Positions 27,841 to 37,175 of a stretch of DNA of 64,000 nt are shown here, in pieces. Below the pieces are notes generated by a model. That model did no database searches. It was not told the origin of the DNA and saw nothing but the letters and a program-made list of their open reading frames with translations. Position numbers and translations under genes: made by a program. The DNA is from Granulosicoccus sp965214025 (lineage in GTDB: Bacteria; Pseudomonadota; Gammaproteobacteria; Granulosicoccales; Granulosicoccaceae). The DNA lies in NCBI GenBank assembly GCA_965214025.1, contig CBDCAW010000003.1, positions 10,353-74,352 of the forward strand. The letters run 5' to 3'. Numbering within the stretch: position 1 is the first letter of the stretch; every line of letters begins with the position of its first letter.

Positions 27841-28905
27841 CTATGATGGTGGCGAAACGACGCTCTCAGCACCGACAGCCCGAGCCATCAGCGCAGCCAC
27901 GGCCGTTCGCGGATCGGCTCCCTCGATGACGATGCGGTACACCTGCTCGATGATAGGCATGTCCACACCCAAAGCCAGCGCCTGCTCGTGCACCACTCTG
28001 GCGGCCAGTACGCCCTCCACCACCTGACGAATCTTGCGCTGCGCCTGCTCGATGCCAAGACCTTCCGCCAGTGCCAGGCCCATGCGACGGTTGCGCGATT
28101 GATCATCGGTACAGGTCAGCACGAGATCTCCCATGCCCGCCAGGCCCATGAAGGTCTCTTCCTGCGCACCCAGTGCGACGCCGAAACGCATCATCTCGCG
28201 CAGTCCCCTGTTGATAAGAGCCACCCTTGCATTCGCACCGAAGCCGAGCCCATCGGACAGGCCGGCGGCGATAGCCAGCACGTTCTTGACGGCACCGCCG
28301 ACCTCGACGCCGATGATGTCCGTAGACGTGTAGGCGCGAAAATGCGGGCTGGTAAGTTGAGCGGACAGGCTCGCTGCGTATTCGGCATCGGCACTCGCTA
28401 CCGTCATGGCGGTAGGCAGGTCTCGCCCCACCTCGTGCGCGAAGGTCGGCCCTGACAGAACCGCTGTGCGTGTAAGCTTCGGCACCACGGCGTTCACCAC
28501 CTGGCTGGGCAACAGCCCGGTGGACAACTCCATTCCCTTCGTAGCCCAGCACAGGCTGAAATCGCTGCGGTTTTCCAGGGTGGATGCCAGTGCTTCCAGC
28601 ACGGAGCGAAACGCGTGACTGGGAACGGACACCAGCACATGGTCGGCACCATCCAGGGCAGCCTGCCAATCGGGCTCGGCACGCAGGGTTTCGGGGAAAG
28701 AGGCGCCCGGCAGATACTCCGGATTCTCGCGCTGCGTGCCGAGTACTTCGAGCAACGCCTTGTCCCTGCCCCAGAGCTTGACCAACGAGCCGGCGCGAGC
28801 CAGTTGGATGGCGAGCGCCGTACCCCATGAGCCGGCGCCTATCACCGTGATTCCTGGTTGGGTACCTACCCCCGGCACCACCGGAATCGCCCCGGTATCA
28901 GTCAT
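27841..28905 (-). CDS. gpsA: NAD(P)H-dependent glycerol-3-phosphate dehydrogenase
   Basis: Reduces dihydroxyacetone phosphate to sn-glycerol 3-phosphate for phospholipid synthesis. 354 aa from ATG 28905. N-terminal dinucleotide fold VIGAGSWGTALA, then VSVPSHAFR, WATKGME, the catalytic-Lys region GGAVKNVLAIAAGLSDGLGFGANARVAL, and GMGDLVLTC. Its start lies 41 bp after the ABC exporter stop, so both may belong to the transcript running on from rplQ. The 295 bp between its 3' end and the preceding gene contain nothing I recognise. Confidence 0.95.
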   Translation of the reverse strand: MTDTGAIPVVPGVGTQPGITVIGAGSWGTALAIQLARAGSLVKLWGRDKALLEVLGTQRENPEYLPGASFPETLRAEPDWQAALDGADHVLVSVPSHAFRSVLEALASTLENRSDFSLCWATKGMELSTGLLPSQVVNAVVPKLTRTAVLSGPTFAHEVGRDLPTAMTVASADAEYAASLSAQLTSPHFRAYTSTDIIGVEVGGAVKNVLAIAAGLSDGLGFGANARVALINRGLREMMRFGVALGAQEETFMGLAGMGDLVLTCTDDQSRNRRMGLALAEGLGIEQAQRKIRQVVEGVLAARVVHEQALALGVDMPIIEQVYRIVIEGADPRTAVAALMARAVGAESVVSPPS

Positions 28906-28945
28906 CGATGCAGCCCTGCGGTCGGGTGCGATTTCCCAGTCGTTT

Positions 28946-30934
28946 TCAAGCCGCCAGTGCTCCAGTCTGCACGCGCCATTGCCGCGCGTAATAGCCATCC
29001 AGGCCCAACAGATCGTGATGCGTACCGGACTCTACGATCACGCCCTTTTCCATTACCACGATCCGGTCGGCGGCAACGATGGTAGACAGCCGGTGCGCCA
29101 CTACCAGAACGGTTCGATCGCGGCTCAAGCGCGACAGTGAGCGCTGTATGGCAGCTTCAGTTTCGTTGTCCACTGCACTGGTCGCCTCGTCCAGGATGAG
29201 TATCGGCGGGTCTTTCAATATCGCACGAGCCAGGGAGATTCGCTGGCGCTGTCCACCCGATAGCTTGACGCCACGCTCACCGACGAGCGTATCCAGCCCG
29301 TTCGGCAACGCGTCTATGAAGTCCATCGCTTCAGCGGCGCTGGCGGCCTCCCGGACGGCGTCGACGCTTGCCTCGTCATCGCCATAGGCAATGTTATCCC
29401 GCACGCTGCCTTCGAACAGGAATACATCCTGACTGACCAGCCCGATGACCTCACGCAAGGCCTTGAGAGACAGACTGTCGATGGCCTGCCCATCGATGGA
29501 GATGAACCCCCTTCCTACCGGGTAGAAGCGCAGCAGCAACTTGATGAGCGTGGACTTGCCCGACCCCGTGGCGCCGACCAGCGCAACGGTGCTACCAGCG
29601 GAAACCGTCAGGCTGACATCGTCGAGCCCGGCGCCCGGAAGGACTATACCGGCATCCGTACCAGTACCAGTACCAGTACCAGTACCAGTACCAGTACCAG
29701 CATCTGCACCTACCCTGTCACGTTCGGAGCCTGCGGTACCGACAGGTTCAGTAGCGAAGTGGCGGGGCGCATCCGAGCCGGCTTGCGTAGTACCTTCGTA
29801 GCGAAATCCGACCGACTCGAAGCGAACCTCGCCGCGTACCGGTCGCGCTAGCGTGCCTGTCGCGGTGTCGCGTACATTACTAGTGCTTTCGATCAAGCCA
29901 AGAATACGCCGGGTGCTCGCCATGGCTCGCTCGTACAGGTCTACCGTCTGCGCCAGGCGAGTCAATGGCCACAGGAGCCGTTGGGTGAGGAAAACCAGCA
30001 TCCCGTAGAGCCCGACGTTCAGCGATCCGTCGATTGCCATGAACCCGCCCACGATAAACGTTGCCAGAAACCCGAGCAGAATCGCCATGCGAATCAATGG
30101 CACGAATGCCGAGCTGACCTGTATCGCCTGGCCGTTGGCTTCCACGTAGGCTCGACTGGCGAGGCGCAACCTGGAAGACTCGCGGGCCTCGGCCGTGAAC
30201 GCCTTGATGGTGGCCATGCCGCCAAGATTGTTGGCCAAGCGATTGGCCAGGCTGCCGACCTGCTCGCGCACCTCTGCATACAGCGGAGTTGCCTTGCGCA
30301 TGAAGTAGAACGCGCCCCAGATCACCACCGGTATCGGCGTGATCGCTAGCAAAGCAATGGTCGGGGAGACAATGAAGAACACGGTTCCCACCAGGAAGAC
30401 CGCCATGAACACCTGGAGAAAATCGTTGGCGCCACCGTCTAGAAACCGCTCCAGTTGATTCACATCATCATTCAGAATAGACGTGAGTTCTCCAGAACTG
30501 CGGGATTCGAAAAACGCCATGTCCTGACGCTGTACCTGATCGTAGGCGTCCTGACGCAGGTCCGCCTGCAGATCCTGAGCTAGTTTCCGCCACAGAACCA
30601 GATACAGATACTCAAACACTGATTCACCAATCCAGATGAACAGGATGAGTACACCTAGCAGGGCAATTTGCTGGCGCGGGGTGTCGAATCCGAGTGCCGA
30701 GACGAAACTGCTTTCCTGATTCACCACGACATCGATCGCGATGCCGATGAGGATTTCCGGCATGACGTCGAACAGGGTATTGAGCGCCGAGCACAGACTG
30801 GCCCCCAGGATTCTTCGACGGTAACCCCGCGCATACCGCAGTAGCCGAATCAGAGCACTGAAGCTCGTCGGCGAGGCCTCTTTCGAATTAAAGCTGCCTG
30901 AGACGGTAGTTGCTGACAAGACTTCAGCCACCAC
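28946..30934 (-). CDS. MsbA-like ABC exporter (fused permease-ATPase) with NBD insertion
   Basis: 662 aa half-transporter: six-helix ABC membrane domain at about 25-320 and nucleotide-binding domain from about 365, with Walker A GATGSGKST near 456, signature LSGGQRQR, Walker B ILILDEATSAVD and switch His AHRLS. A roughly 50-residue low-complexity segment containing a Gly-Thr repeat interrupts the start of the NBD, between FRYEG and LDDVSLTV. GTG start at 30934, preceded by GGAGGG. Lies 27 bp behind rplQ. Substrate unknown: lipid or drug. Confidence 0.9.
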   Translation of the reverse strand: MVAEVLSATTVSGSFNSKEASPTSFSALIRLLRYARGYRRRILGASLCSALNTLFDVMPEILIGIAIDVVVNQESSFVSALGFDTPRQQIALLGVLILFIWIGESVFEYLYLVLWRKLAQDLQADLRQDAYDQVQRQDMAFFESRSSGELTSILNDDVNQLERFLDGGANDFLQVFMAVFLVGTVFFIVSPTIALLAITPIPVVIWGAFYFMRKATPLYAEVREQVGSLANRLANNLGGMATIKAFTAEARESSRLRLASRAYVEANGQAIQVSSAFVPLIRMAILLGFLATFIVGGFMAIDGSLNVGLYGMLVFLTQRLLWPLTRLAQTVDLYERAMASTRRILGLIESTSNVRDTATGTLARPVRGEVRFESVGFRYEGTTQAGSDAPRHFATEPVGTAGSERDRVGADAGTGTGTGTGTGTGTDAGIVLPGAGLDDVSLTVSAGSTVALVGATGSGKSTLIKLLLRFYPVGRGFISIDGQAIDSLSLKALREVIGLVSQDVFLFEGSVRDNIAYGDDEASVDAVREAASAAEAMDFIDALPNGLDTLVGERGVKLSGGQRQRISLARAILKDPPILILDEATSAVDNETEAAIQRSLSRLSRDRTVLVVAHRLSTIVAADRIVVMEKGVIVESGTHHDLLGLDGYYARQWRVQTGALAA
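29661..29700. repeat. 6-bp microsatellite inside the ABC exporter NBD
   Basis: Six full CCAGTA units plus a partial one on the plus strand. On the coding strand this is an in-frame Gly-Thr dipeptide repeat. The unit is a multiple of three, so copy-number change alters length without breaking the frame. Confidence 0.95.
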
Positions 30935-30961
30935 TCTAACCCTCCGGACAAGTTACACGAA

Positions 30962-31327
30962 CTACAGCTCTGGTCGATCCACGAACTCGATGATGGCCAT
31001 GGGTGCCTTGTCGCCGGGGCGTACGCCACACTTGAGGATCCGTGTGTATCCGCCGGGACGCGCCTCGTAGCGTGGCCCGAGATCGGTAAACAGCTTGCCG
31101 ACTGCCTGCTTGTCACGCAGGCGGGCAAAGGCCAGCCGCCGCTTGGCTACATCGTCCTTCTTGCCCATCGTTACCAGCGGTTCGATGACGCGCCGCAATT
31201 CCTTGGCTTTCGGCAAGGTGGTCTTGATGGCTTCGTGCTCTACCAGGGACGCTGCCATGTTACGAAACATGGCATGCCGGTGGCTACTGTTGCGATTGAG
31301 CTTGCGCCCGCTCTTACGGTGTCTCAT
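30962..31327 (-). CDS. rplQ: 50S ribosomal protein bL17
   Basis: 121 aa; begins MRHRKSGRKLNRNSSHRHAMFRN, as in gammaproteobacterial L17, and ends in a short extended tail. Last gene of the alpha operon, 63 bp after rpoA. No terminator is seen after it, so transcription may run into the ABC exporter. Confidence 0.98.
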   Translation of the reverse strand: MRHRKSGRKLNRNSSHRHAMFRNMAASLVEHEAIKTTLPKAKELRRVIEPLVTMGKKDDVAKRRLAFARLRDKQAVGKLFTDLGPRYEARPGGYTRILKCGVRPGDKAPMAIIEFVDRPEL

Positions 31328-31389
31328 GAGTTCTGCGTTCCGCCGCCCGTATCAGGGCTCAGCTGCTAATTGTAATTCGACAGAAAAAG

Positions 31390-32382
31390 TTATTTCGCGA
31401 GTTCGCGTTGCTTCTGCAACTCGGGAGGCGGCCAGTTCTCGAGACGCATACCCAATGACAGGGCTTGCTGTGCCAGCACATCCTTGATCTCTGTAAGAGA
31501 CTTCTTGCCAAGATTCGGCGTCTTCAGCAACTCTACCTCCGTGCGTTGAATCAGATCACCGATGTAATAGATATTCTCGGCCTTCAGGCAGTTCGCGGAA
31601 CGAACGGTCAATTCGAGATCATCTACCGGACGTAGCAGGATAGGATCGATGTCCGATGCCGCCTCTTCCTCCTGAGCGTGACTTTCGGCTTTCAGGTCGA
31701 CGAACACCGAGAGTTGCTCCTGAAGAATCGTCGCTGCCTTGCGGATAGCTTCTTCAGGGTCGATCGTTCCGTTGGTTTCGAGATCGATGATCAACTTGTC
31801 GAGGTCGGTTCTCTGCTCCACTCGCGCGCTCTCGACATTGTAGGCCACCCGGTACACCGGGCTGAACGACGCGTCTATCTGCAGACTGCCGATCGGACGA
31901 TTCTCGCCTTCTTCCAGCGTACGAGCCGATGCCGGGTCATAGCCCCGACCTACCCGTGCCCTCAACGTCATGTTCAGATGTGAATCACCGGTGAGCGTGC
32001 AGATGACGTGATCAGGGTTGATGATCTCGATGTCATGATCCAGGGTGATGTCCGACGCGGTAACCTGGCAAGGACCCTGCTTGACAAGCTTCAACGTAGC
32101 CTCTTCCTTGGCATGCATGACAATCGACACTCCCTTGAGGTTCAGAAGAATATCGAGTACATCTTCCTGCACGCCTTCCATGGTGGTGTACTCATGTAGC
32201 ACGCCTTCGATCTCGGCCTCGTAAATGCTGGCACCCGGCATCGAGGACAACAGGATACGTCGCAGCGCATTGCCCAGCGTGTGACCGAAACCGCGCTCCA
32301 GCGGCTCCAGCGTGACTTTTGCATGATTCGCATTGGAGGCCGAGACATCGACAATGCGTGGTTTCAGAAATTCGGTTTGCAT
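31390..32382 (-). CDS. rpoA: RNA polymerase alpha subunit
   Basis: 330 aa. The N-terminal dimerisation domain includes LEPLERGFGHTLGNALRRILL. The C-terminal domain, with its helix-hairpin-helix, ends near LGKKSLTEIKDVLA and contacts UP elements and activators. A 175-bp gap separates it from rpsD and holds no obvious gene. Confidence 0.99.
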   Translation of the reverse strand: MQTEFLKPRIVDVSASNANHAKVTLEPLERGFGHTLGNALRRILLSSMPGASIYEAEIEGVLHEYTTMEGVQEDVLDILLNLKGVSIVMHAKEEATLKLVKQGPCQVTASDITLDHDIEIINPDHVICTLTGDSHLNMTLRARVGRGYDPASARTLEEGENRPIGSLQIDASFSPVYRVAYNVESARVEQRTDLDKLIIDLETNGTIDPEEAIRKAATILQEQLSVFVDLKAESHAQEEEAASDIDPILLRPVDDLELTVRSANCLKAENIYYIGDLIQRTEVELLKTPNLGKKSLTEIKDVLAQQALSLGMRLENWPPPELQKQRELAK

Positions 32383-32556
32383 GAAATTGAACCTGGTTGG
32401 AACCCCTCACTCAGCACCGACGAACCCCTTGGAAAAAGGGGTTCGTCCGCTGAAGATCGAGCACGTCGAGCTGATGGTGTGGAAGAGGTGATTCACACCA
32501 CTAAGCTGCTCTACAGCCGGCCATAGCGCCAGCACGTGCCTTGCATTCGGTACGGC

Positions 32557-33183
32557 CTACTTGGAGTAGAGCTCCACTACCAGCGATTCGTTGATCTCTG
32601 CAGGAAGATCGCCACGATCCGGAACGGATTTGAAGACGCCTTCGAACTTCTTGCCGTCCACTTCCAGCCAACCCGACTGAGTTCGCTGCTGCGCAAGCTG
32701 CAGCGAGTCCGAAATTCTGGCCTGCTTGCGAGCTTTTTCGCGCACTGACACAGTCTGGCTCGGCTTGACCTGGTACGACGCTATGTTGACCAACTTACCG
32801 TCTACCATGATCGACTTGTGCGAGACCAGCTGACGGGCCTCCGCGCGGGTAGAACCGAAGCCCATCCGATATACCACGTTGTCGAGCCTAGATTCGAGCA
32901 GGGTCAGCAAGTTCTCACCCGTGGAACCCTTCGTGGAGGCAGCTGCCTTGTAGTAGTTCCGAAACTGCTTCTCTAGGACCCCGTACATGCGACGAAGCTT
33001 CTGCTTCTCACGCAGCTGAATCGCATAGTCCGACGGGCGCCCACGCTTAGCCTTGGCACCCTGCATGCCCGGCGGTGTTTCCAGATTGCACTTCGACTCC
33101 AACGGACGCAAACCCGACTTCAGGTAAAGATCCGTTCCCTCTCGGCGGCTCAGCTTACATTTCGGACCGATATATCTTGCCAC
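32557..33183 (-). CDS. rpsD: 30S ribosomal protein uS4
   Basis: 208 aa 16S-binding assembly protein, also the alpha-operon translational repressor in relatives. Starts MARYIGPKCKLSRREGTDL. The S4 RNA-binding domain follows at about 98-160 (SRLDNVVYRMGFGSTRAEARQ). The N-terminal Cys knuckle of some S4 proteins is absent. Confidence 0.98.
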   Translation of the reverse strand: MARYIGPKCKLSRREGTDLYLKSGLRPLESKCNLETPPGMQGAKAKRGRPSDYAIQLREKQKLRRMYGVLEKQFRNYYKAAASTKGSTGENLLTLLESRLDNVVYRMGFGSTRAEARQLVSHKSIMVDGKLVNIASYQVKPSQTVSVREKARKQARISDSLQLAQQRTQSGWLEVDGKKFEGVFKSVPDRGDLPAEINESLVVELYSK

Positions 33184-33226
33184 TACACACTCCAGCTAAA
33201 GTCGTTCAGGGTGATAGCCAACTTCA

Positions 33227-33613
33227 TCACACACGCCGCTTCTTCGGCGGGCGGCAACCGTTATGCGGTATGGGCGTAACGTCGATGATGCTGCTGATCT
33301 TGTATCCGATGTTGTTCAAGGAGCGCACGGCAGAGTCTCTGCCGGGCCCTGGCCCTTTCACGTGTACATCGATGTTCTTGAGGCCGTATTCCTTGGCCGC
33401 CTCTCCTGCCCGTTCCGCGGCAACACCTGCTGCGAAAGGCGTACTCTTTCGAGATCCGCGAAAACCGGAGCCGCCCGCGGTGGCCCATGAGAGCGCATTA
33501 CCCTGTCGGTCGGTGATCATCACGATGGTGTTGTTGAAAGATGCATGCACGTGTGCGATACCATCTGTCACCGTGCGGCGGACCTTCTTCTTCGTGCTGC
33601 TGCTGGCTGCCAT
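33227..33613 (-). CDS. rpsK: 30S ribosomal protein uS11
   Basis: 128 aa; contains VHASFNNTIVMITDRQGNAL, GFRGSRKSTPFAA and the terminal DVTPIPHNGCRPPKKRRV. Platform protein of the 30S subunit that forms part of the mRNA exit channel. Follows rpsM by 48 bp. Confidence 0.98.
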   Translation of the reverse strand: MAASSSTKKKVRRTVTDGIAHVHASFNNTIVMITDRQGNALSWATAGGSGFRGSRKSTPFAAGVAAERAGEAAKEYGLKNIDVHVKGPGPGRDSAVRSLNNIGYKISSIIDVTPIPHNGCRPPKKRRV

Positions 33614-33661
33614 TCTAGTCTCTGATGTCGTACATTAATTCTGACCCGTTCAACGTCTTGA

Positions 33662-34018
33662 TCAACGCTTCAAGGGACGGCGCGGGCCCTTGCGGGTCCT
33701 GGCGTTCGTCTTCGTACGCTGACCACGAAGTGGCAAACCGCGACGGTGGCGAATACCACGATAGCACCCGAGATCCATGAGACGCTTGATGTTCATCGAC
33801 ACATCCCGCCGCAGGTCACCCTCCACGGTAAAGCGACCGACCTCGGTACGCAGCTGCTCGATTTCCGACTCGGACAAATTCCTGACTTTCGTATCCGGCG
33901 CGACGCCCGCTGCGCTGCATATCGTATAGGCGCGAGTACGGCCTATTCCGAAAATCGAAGTGAGGGCGATCCAGGCGTGCTTCTGGACCGGGATGTTGAT
34001 ACCGGCTATGCGGGCCAT
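33662..34018 (-). CDS. rpsM: 30S ribosomal protein uS13
   Basis: 118 aa; starts MARIAGINIPVQKHAWIALT and ends in the basic tail RTKTNARTRKGPRRP that contacts the P-site tRNA. First intact alpha-operon gene after the damaged rpmJ. Confidence 0.98.
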   Translation of the reverse strand: MARIAGINIPVQKHAWIALTSIFGIGRTRAYTICSAAGVAPDTKVRNLSESEIEQLRTEVGRFTVEGDLRRDVSMNIKRLMDLGCYRGIRHRRGLPLRGQRTKTNARTRKGPRRPLKR

Positions 34019-34046
34019 TCTGTTCTCCGCCTGATAATAATGTTAT

Positions 34047-34159
34047 TCAACCCTGACGCTGCTTATGTCGTGTATCGGAGCAGATCACACGGATCACGCC
34101 CTTCGCTTGACGATCTTGCAGCTACGGCAGATCTTCTTGACTGATGCTCTGACTTTCAT
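34047..34159 (-). pseudogene. rpmJ: 50S ribosomal protein bL36 with a one-base deletion
   Basis: From ATG at 34159 the frame reads MKVRASVKKICRSCKIVK, then one base is missing from the next Arg codon (only CG at 34105-34104). The frame runs into TGA three codons later. In the shifted frame the rest of L36 is intact: KGVIRVICSDTRHKQRQG and TGA at 34047. Length is 113 nt against 114 expected. Zinc ligands C11, C14, C27 and H33 would all be present if the base were restored. Position between secY and rpsM is normal. Either a real inactivation or a sequencing or assembly error. Confidence 0.9.
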
Positions 34160-34280
34160 GATATTTCTCGACTATGTTCCAGTACTTCACGTCTGCATAA
34201 AGGCGGCGAATGAGGGCAGCTTAAAGCGCACCGTACCTTCGCCCCGAACTGCGTTCTTCGAAACTGACCCCGGATTGGCT

Positions 34281-35642
34281 TCAACGAGCGCCCTTGGGTA
34301 ACTTTCGGGTTTTAGAGTTGGTCTTGCTGCCCGACTTCTTCATCAGGCCCTCGTACTGATGACTCATCATGTGGGCCTGCGTCTGGGCCACGAAATCCAT
34401 CACCACAACGACTATGATCAGCAGGGAAGTACCACCGAAATAGAAGGGTACATTCCACAGCAGGATAAGAAACTCCGGAAGCAGACAGACAAGCGTGATG
34501 TACAAGGCGCCGTATAACGTGAGCCTAGTCAGCACACCATCGATGTAGCGTGCCGTCTGGTCACCAGGCCGGATACCAGGAATGAATGCCCCAGATCGCT
34601 TCAGATTATCCGCCGTTTCCTTGGCATTGAACACCAATGCGGTGTAGAAGAAGCAGAAGAAGATGATTGCGGAAGCATACAGCAGAATATAGAGAGGCTG
34701 CCCAGGTTGCAAGGTGGACACCAGGGTATTCATCAGCGAGTTGCTGTTGTTCGTCGCAATATCACCCAGCGTTGCCGGGAACAAAATGATGCTCGAGGCG
34801 AAGATCGGCGGAATAACCCCGGCCATATTCAGCTTGAGTGGCAGATGGCTCGACTGCGCCGCAAACATCTTGCGCCCCTGCTGACGCTTGGCGTAGTTGA
34901 CCGTGATCCGACGCTGCCCACGCTCCACGAAGACAACGAAGGCCGTTACCACGAACACCATCCCGAACAAGAGAATGACCGTGAACGCACTCAGCTCACC
35001 GGTTCGAGCCAGCTCAAGTGTTCCTCCGATCGCCTGCGGCAGTCCTGCGACGATACCAGCGAAGATCAGTATCGAGATACCGTTGCCGATCCCGCGCTCG
35101 GTAATCTGCTCGCCCAGCCACATCAGAAACATCGTGCCCGTAACCAACGTGATTGCCGCGGTGAGCACGAACCCCGGGCCGGTGAGGTAGACCACGCTAT
35201 CGCCACCGGCTCCTTGGTTCTGAAGCGCGATGCTGACCCCGATGGACTGAATAGTGGCGAGCAGTAGAGTTCCATAGCGAGTGTATTTCGTGATGACACG
35301 CCGCCCACTTTCCCCTTCTTTCCTGAGCTGTTCCAGCGTGGGGATGACATGCGTCATCAGCTGCATGATGATGGACGCGGAGATGTAAGGCATGACGCCC
35401 AGGGCGAACAGTGACATCCGGCTCAATGCGCCGCCGCCGAACATGTTCAACATCCCCAGAATTCCACTACTCTGCTGTTCGAACAGCTGAGCCATGACTC
35501 TCGGATCTACACCCGGAATCGTGATGTGGGCGCCCGTGCGAAAGATCAACAAAGCGAGCAGCACGAACAGAAGCCGTGACCTCAGCTCCGGCGAGCCGCT
35601 AACCGCGCCCATAGCGCTGGTTTTTCTGTCTCCTGCTGCCAT
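34281..35642 (-). CDS. secY: SecY preprotein translocase subunit
   Basis: 453 aa, ten membrane helices, channel of the Sec translocon. Seen: TGAHITIPGVDP near the first helix, the plug region MFGGGALSRMS, the cytoplasmic loop ERGQRRITVNYAKRQQGRKM, and a later loop SGAFIPGIRPGDQTARYID. The C-terminal tail is basic. Encoded between rplO and rpmJ, as in other gammaproteobacteria. Confidence 0.98.
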   Translation of the reverse strand: MAAGDRKTSAMGAVSGSPELRSRLLFVLLALLIFRTGAHITIPGVDPRVMAQLFEQQSSGILGMLNMFGGGALSRMSLFALGVMPYISASIIMQLMTHVIPTLEQLRKEGESGRRVITKYTRYGTLLLATIQSIGVSIALQNQGAGGDSVVYLTGPGFVLTAAITLVTGTMFLMWLGEQITERGIGNGISILIFAGIVAGLPQAIGGTLELARTGELSAFTVILLFGMVFVVTAFVVFVERGQRRITVNYAKRQQGRKMFAAQSSHLPLKLNMAGVIPPIFASSIILFPATLGDIATNNSNSLMNTLVSTLQPGQPLYILLYASAIIFFCFFYTALVFNAKETADNLKRSGAFIPGIRPGDQTARYIDGVLTRLTLYGALYITLVCLLPEFLILLWNVPFYFGGTSLLIIVVVVMDFVAQTQAHMMSHQYEGLMKKSGSKTNSKTRKLPKGAR

Positions 35643-35671
35643 TTCAGTAGTCCGTCAAAGTCGGGTTGGCA

Positions 35672-36112
35672 TCAATCCGGATCGGCAATGCTACCGCCGG
35701 CAGCCTCGATGGCCTGCCTTGCACCCTTGGTTACCCGGCAACCACTGATGGCGACTGCCACATCGAGGCTGCCAGACATGATGATCTTCACCGTTTTCGT
35801 CTGTAACGGGACTATTCCTGCCTCGACAAGAGCCGCCAGGCTGACCTTGCCTTCCGGTACGCGAGCCAGTTCATGCAGTCGGACCTCGGCGTAATGCCGG
35901 CCCATCCGGGAGGTGAACCCGAACTTCGGCAACCGACGCTGGATAGGCATTTGCCCGCCTTCGAAACCTACCTTGTGCCAACCACCCGAGCGGGACTTCT
36001 GCCCCTTGTGCCCACGACCACCAGTCTTGCCGCTACCGCATCCGATACCGCGCCCCACGCGGTTCGAAGCCTTTCGACTCCCCGGTGCCGGCCTGAGTTC
36101 ACTAAGGCTCAT
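35672..36112 (-). CDS. rplO: 50S ribosomal protein uL15
   Basis: 146 aa from ATG 36112 (MSLSELRPAPGSRK), which overlaps the rpmD stop as ATGA. Glycine-rich N terminus (GRGIGCGSGKTGGRGHKGQKSR), then FEGGQMPIQRRLPKFGF. A longer in-frame extension to 36229 only overlaps rpmD and is rejected. Confidence 0.97.
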   Translation of the reverse strand: MSLSELRPAPGSRKASNRVGRGIGCGSGKTGGRGHKGQKSRSGGWHKVGFEGGQMPIQRRLPKFGFTSRMGRHYAEVRLHELARVPEGKVSLAALVEAGIVPLQTKTVKIIMSGSLDVAVAISGCRVTKGARQAIEAAGGSIADPD

Positions 36113-36297
36113 GCTTGTTCCTCGACCTGCAACATGTAGTAGGCCTTGTTGATCATTCCACGGTTCTCGGGCGTGTCCCGAACCGAAACGCTTTGATGCA
36201 TTCGTCGGATACCCAGACCCCTCACGCAAGCCTGGTGGCTCTTCAGCCTGCCGTTCATGCTGCGAATCAGCTTCACCTTGATGGTTTTCTCACTCAT
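36109..36297 (-). CDS. rpmD: 50S ribosomal protein uL30
   Basis: 62 aa; IKVKLIRSMNGRLKSHQACVRGLGIRRMHQ. Overlaps rpsE upstream and rplO downstream by ATGA, indicating translational coupling. Confidence 0.97.
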   Translation of the reverse strand: MSEKTIKVKLIRSMNGRLKSHQACVRGLGIRRMHQSVSVRDTPENRGMINKAYYMLQVEEQA

Positions 36298-36809
36298 GCG
36301 CTTTCACCCTTGATCTCTGCCACGGTCTTGCCCCGCTTCGCCGCAACAGATTCAGGGCTCTGCATGCTCGCCAACCCGTTGATGGTCGCACGGACCACGT
36401 TGATCGGGTTGTTCGTGCCGATGATCTTGGCCAGGACGTTATGCACCCCGACGGCCTCGAAAACTGCTCTCATCGCGCCGCCGGCGATAATGCCGGTACC
36501 TTCGGACGCCGGCTGCATGTAGACCCTCGCGGCACCGTGATGCCCCTTGAGCGCATACTGAACCGTGCCATCGGCAAGCGGCACCGTACGCATGTTGCGA
36601 CGCGCTTTCTCCATCGCTTTCTGAATGGCCAATGGCACTTCGCGAGCCTTGCCATAACCGATGCCGACACGACCATTGCCATCTCCGACAACAGTCAGGG
36701 CAGTAAAGCCGAACTGGCGCCCGCCCTTGACGACCTTGGCCACACGATTGATGGTGACGAGCTTCTCGATGAAGCCGTCGCTGTTCTGATTGTAGTCGTT
36801 GCCTGCCAT
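36294..36809 (-). CDS. rpsE: 30S ribosomal protein uS5
   Basis: 171 aa; N-terminal dsRBD-like domain (KLVTINRVAKVVKGGRQFG) and C-terminal half with PASEGTGIIAGGAMRAVFE. Important for decoding fidelity and mRNA helicase activity. Four-base overlap with rpmD. Confidence 0.98.
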   Translation of the reverse strand: MAGNDYNQNSDGFIEKLVTINRVAKVVKGGRQFGFTALTVVGDGNGRVGIGYGKAREVPLAIQKAMEKARRNMRTVPLADGTVQYALKGHHGAARVYMQPASEGTGIIAGGAMRAVFEAVGVHNVLAKIIGTNNPINVVRATINGLASMQSPESVAAKRGKTVAEIKGESA

Positions 36810-36821
36810 AATCGTTAGTTC

Positions 36822-37175
36822 CTAGAATTTCAGGCCGTTTTCGCGGGCAGCGTCGGCCAGCGCCTTGACGCGGCCGTGGTACTTGAAACCTGCACGATCG
36901 AAGGCCACCTCGGTGACCCCAACCGCAACAGCGCGTTCGGCTATGGCCTTGCCAACCTGAGTGGCGGCATCCACGTTTCCGCCATACTTGATATCAGAAC
37001 GTAGATCCTTGCTCAACGTGCTGGCAGCTGCCAGCACATTGGAACCGCTTCCATCGATGAGCTGTGCATAGATATGCTGCGAAGTGCGGTAGACCGTAAG
37101 CCGCGCACGACCCAGATTGCTGATCTTTGCGCGCGTGCGCTTGGCACGACGCAGTCTGCTTGTTCTCTTGTCCAT
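36822..37175 (-). CDS. rplR: 50S ribosomal protein uL18
   Basis: 117 aa; 5S rRNA-binding protein with RLTVYRTSQHIYAQLIDG, VAFDRAGFKYHGRVKALAD and terminal ARENGLKF. Start overlaps the rplF stop by one base (TAATG). Confidence 0.98.
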   Translation of the reverse strand: MDKRTSRLRRAKRTRAKISNLGRARLTVYRTSQHIYAQLIDGSGSNVLAAASTLSKDLRSDIKYGGNVDAATQVGKAIAERAVAVGVTEVAFDRAGFKYHGRVKALADAARENGLKF

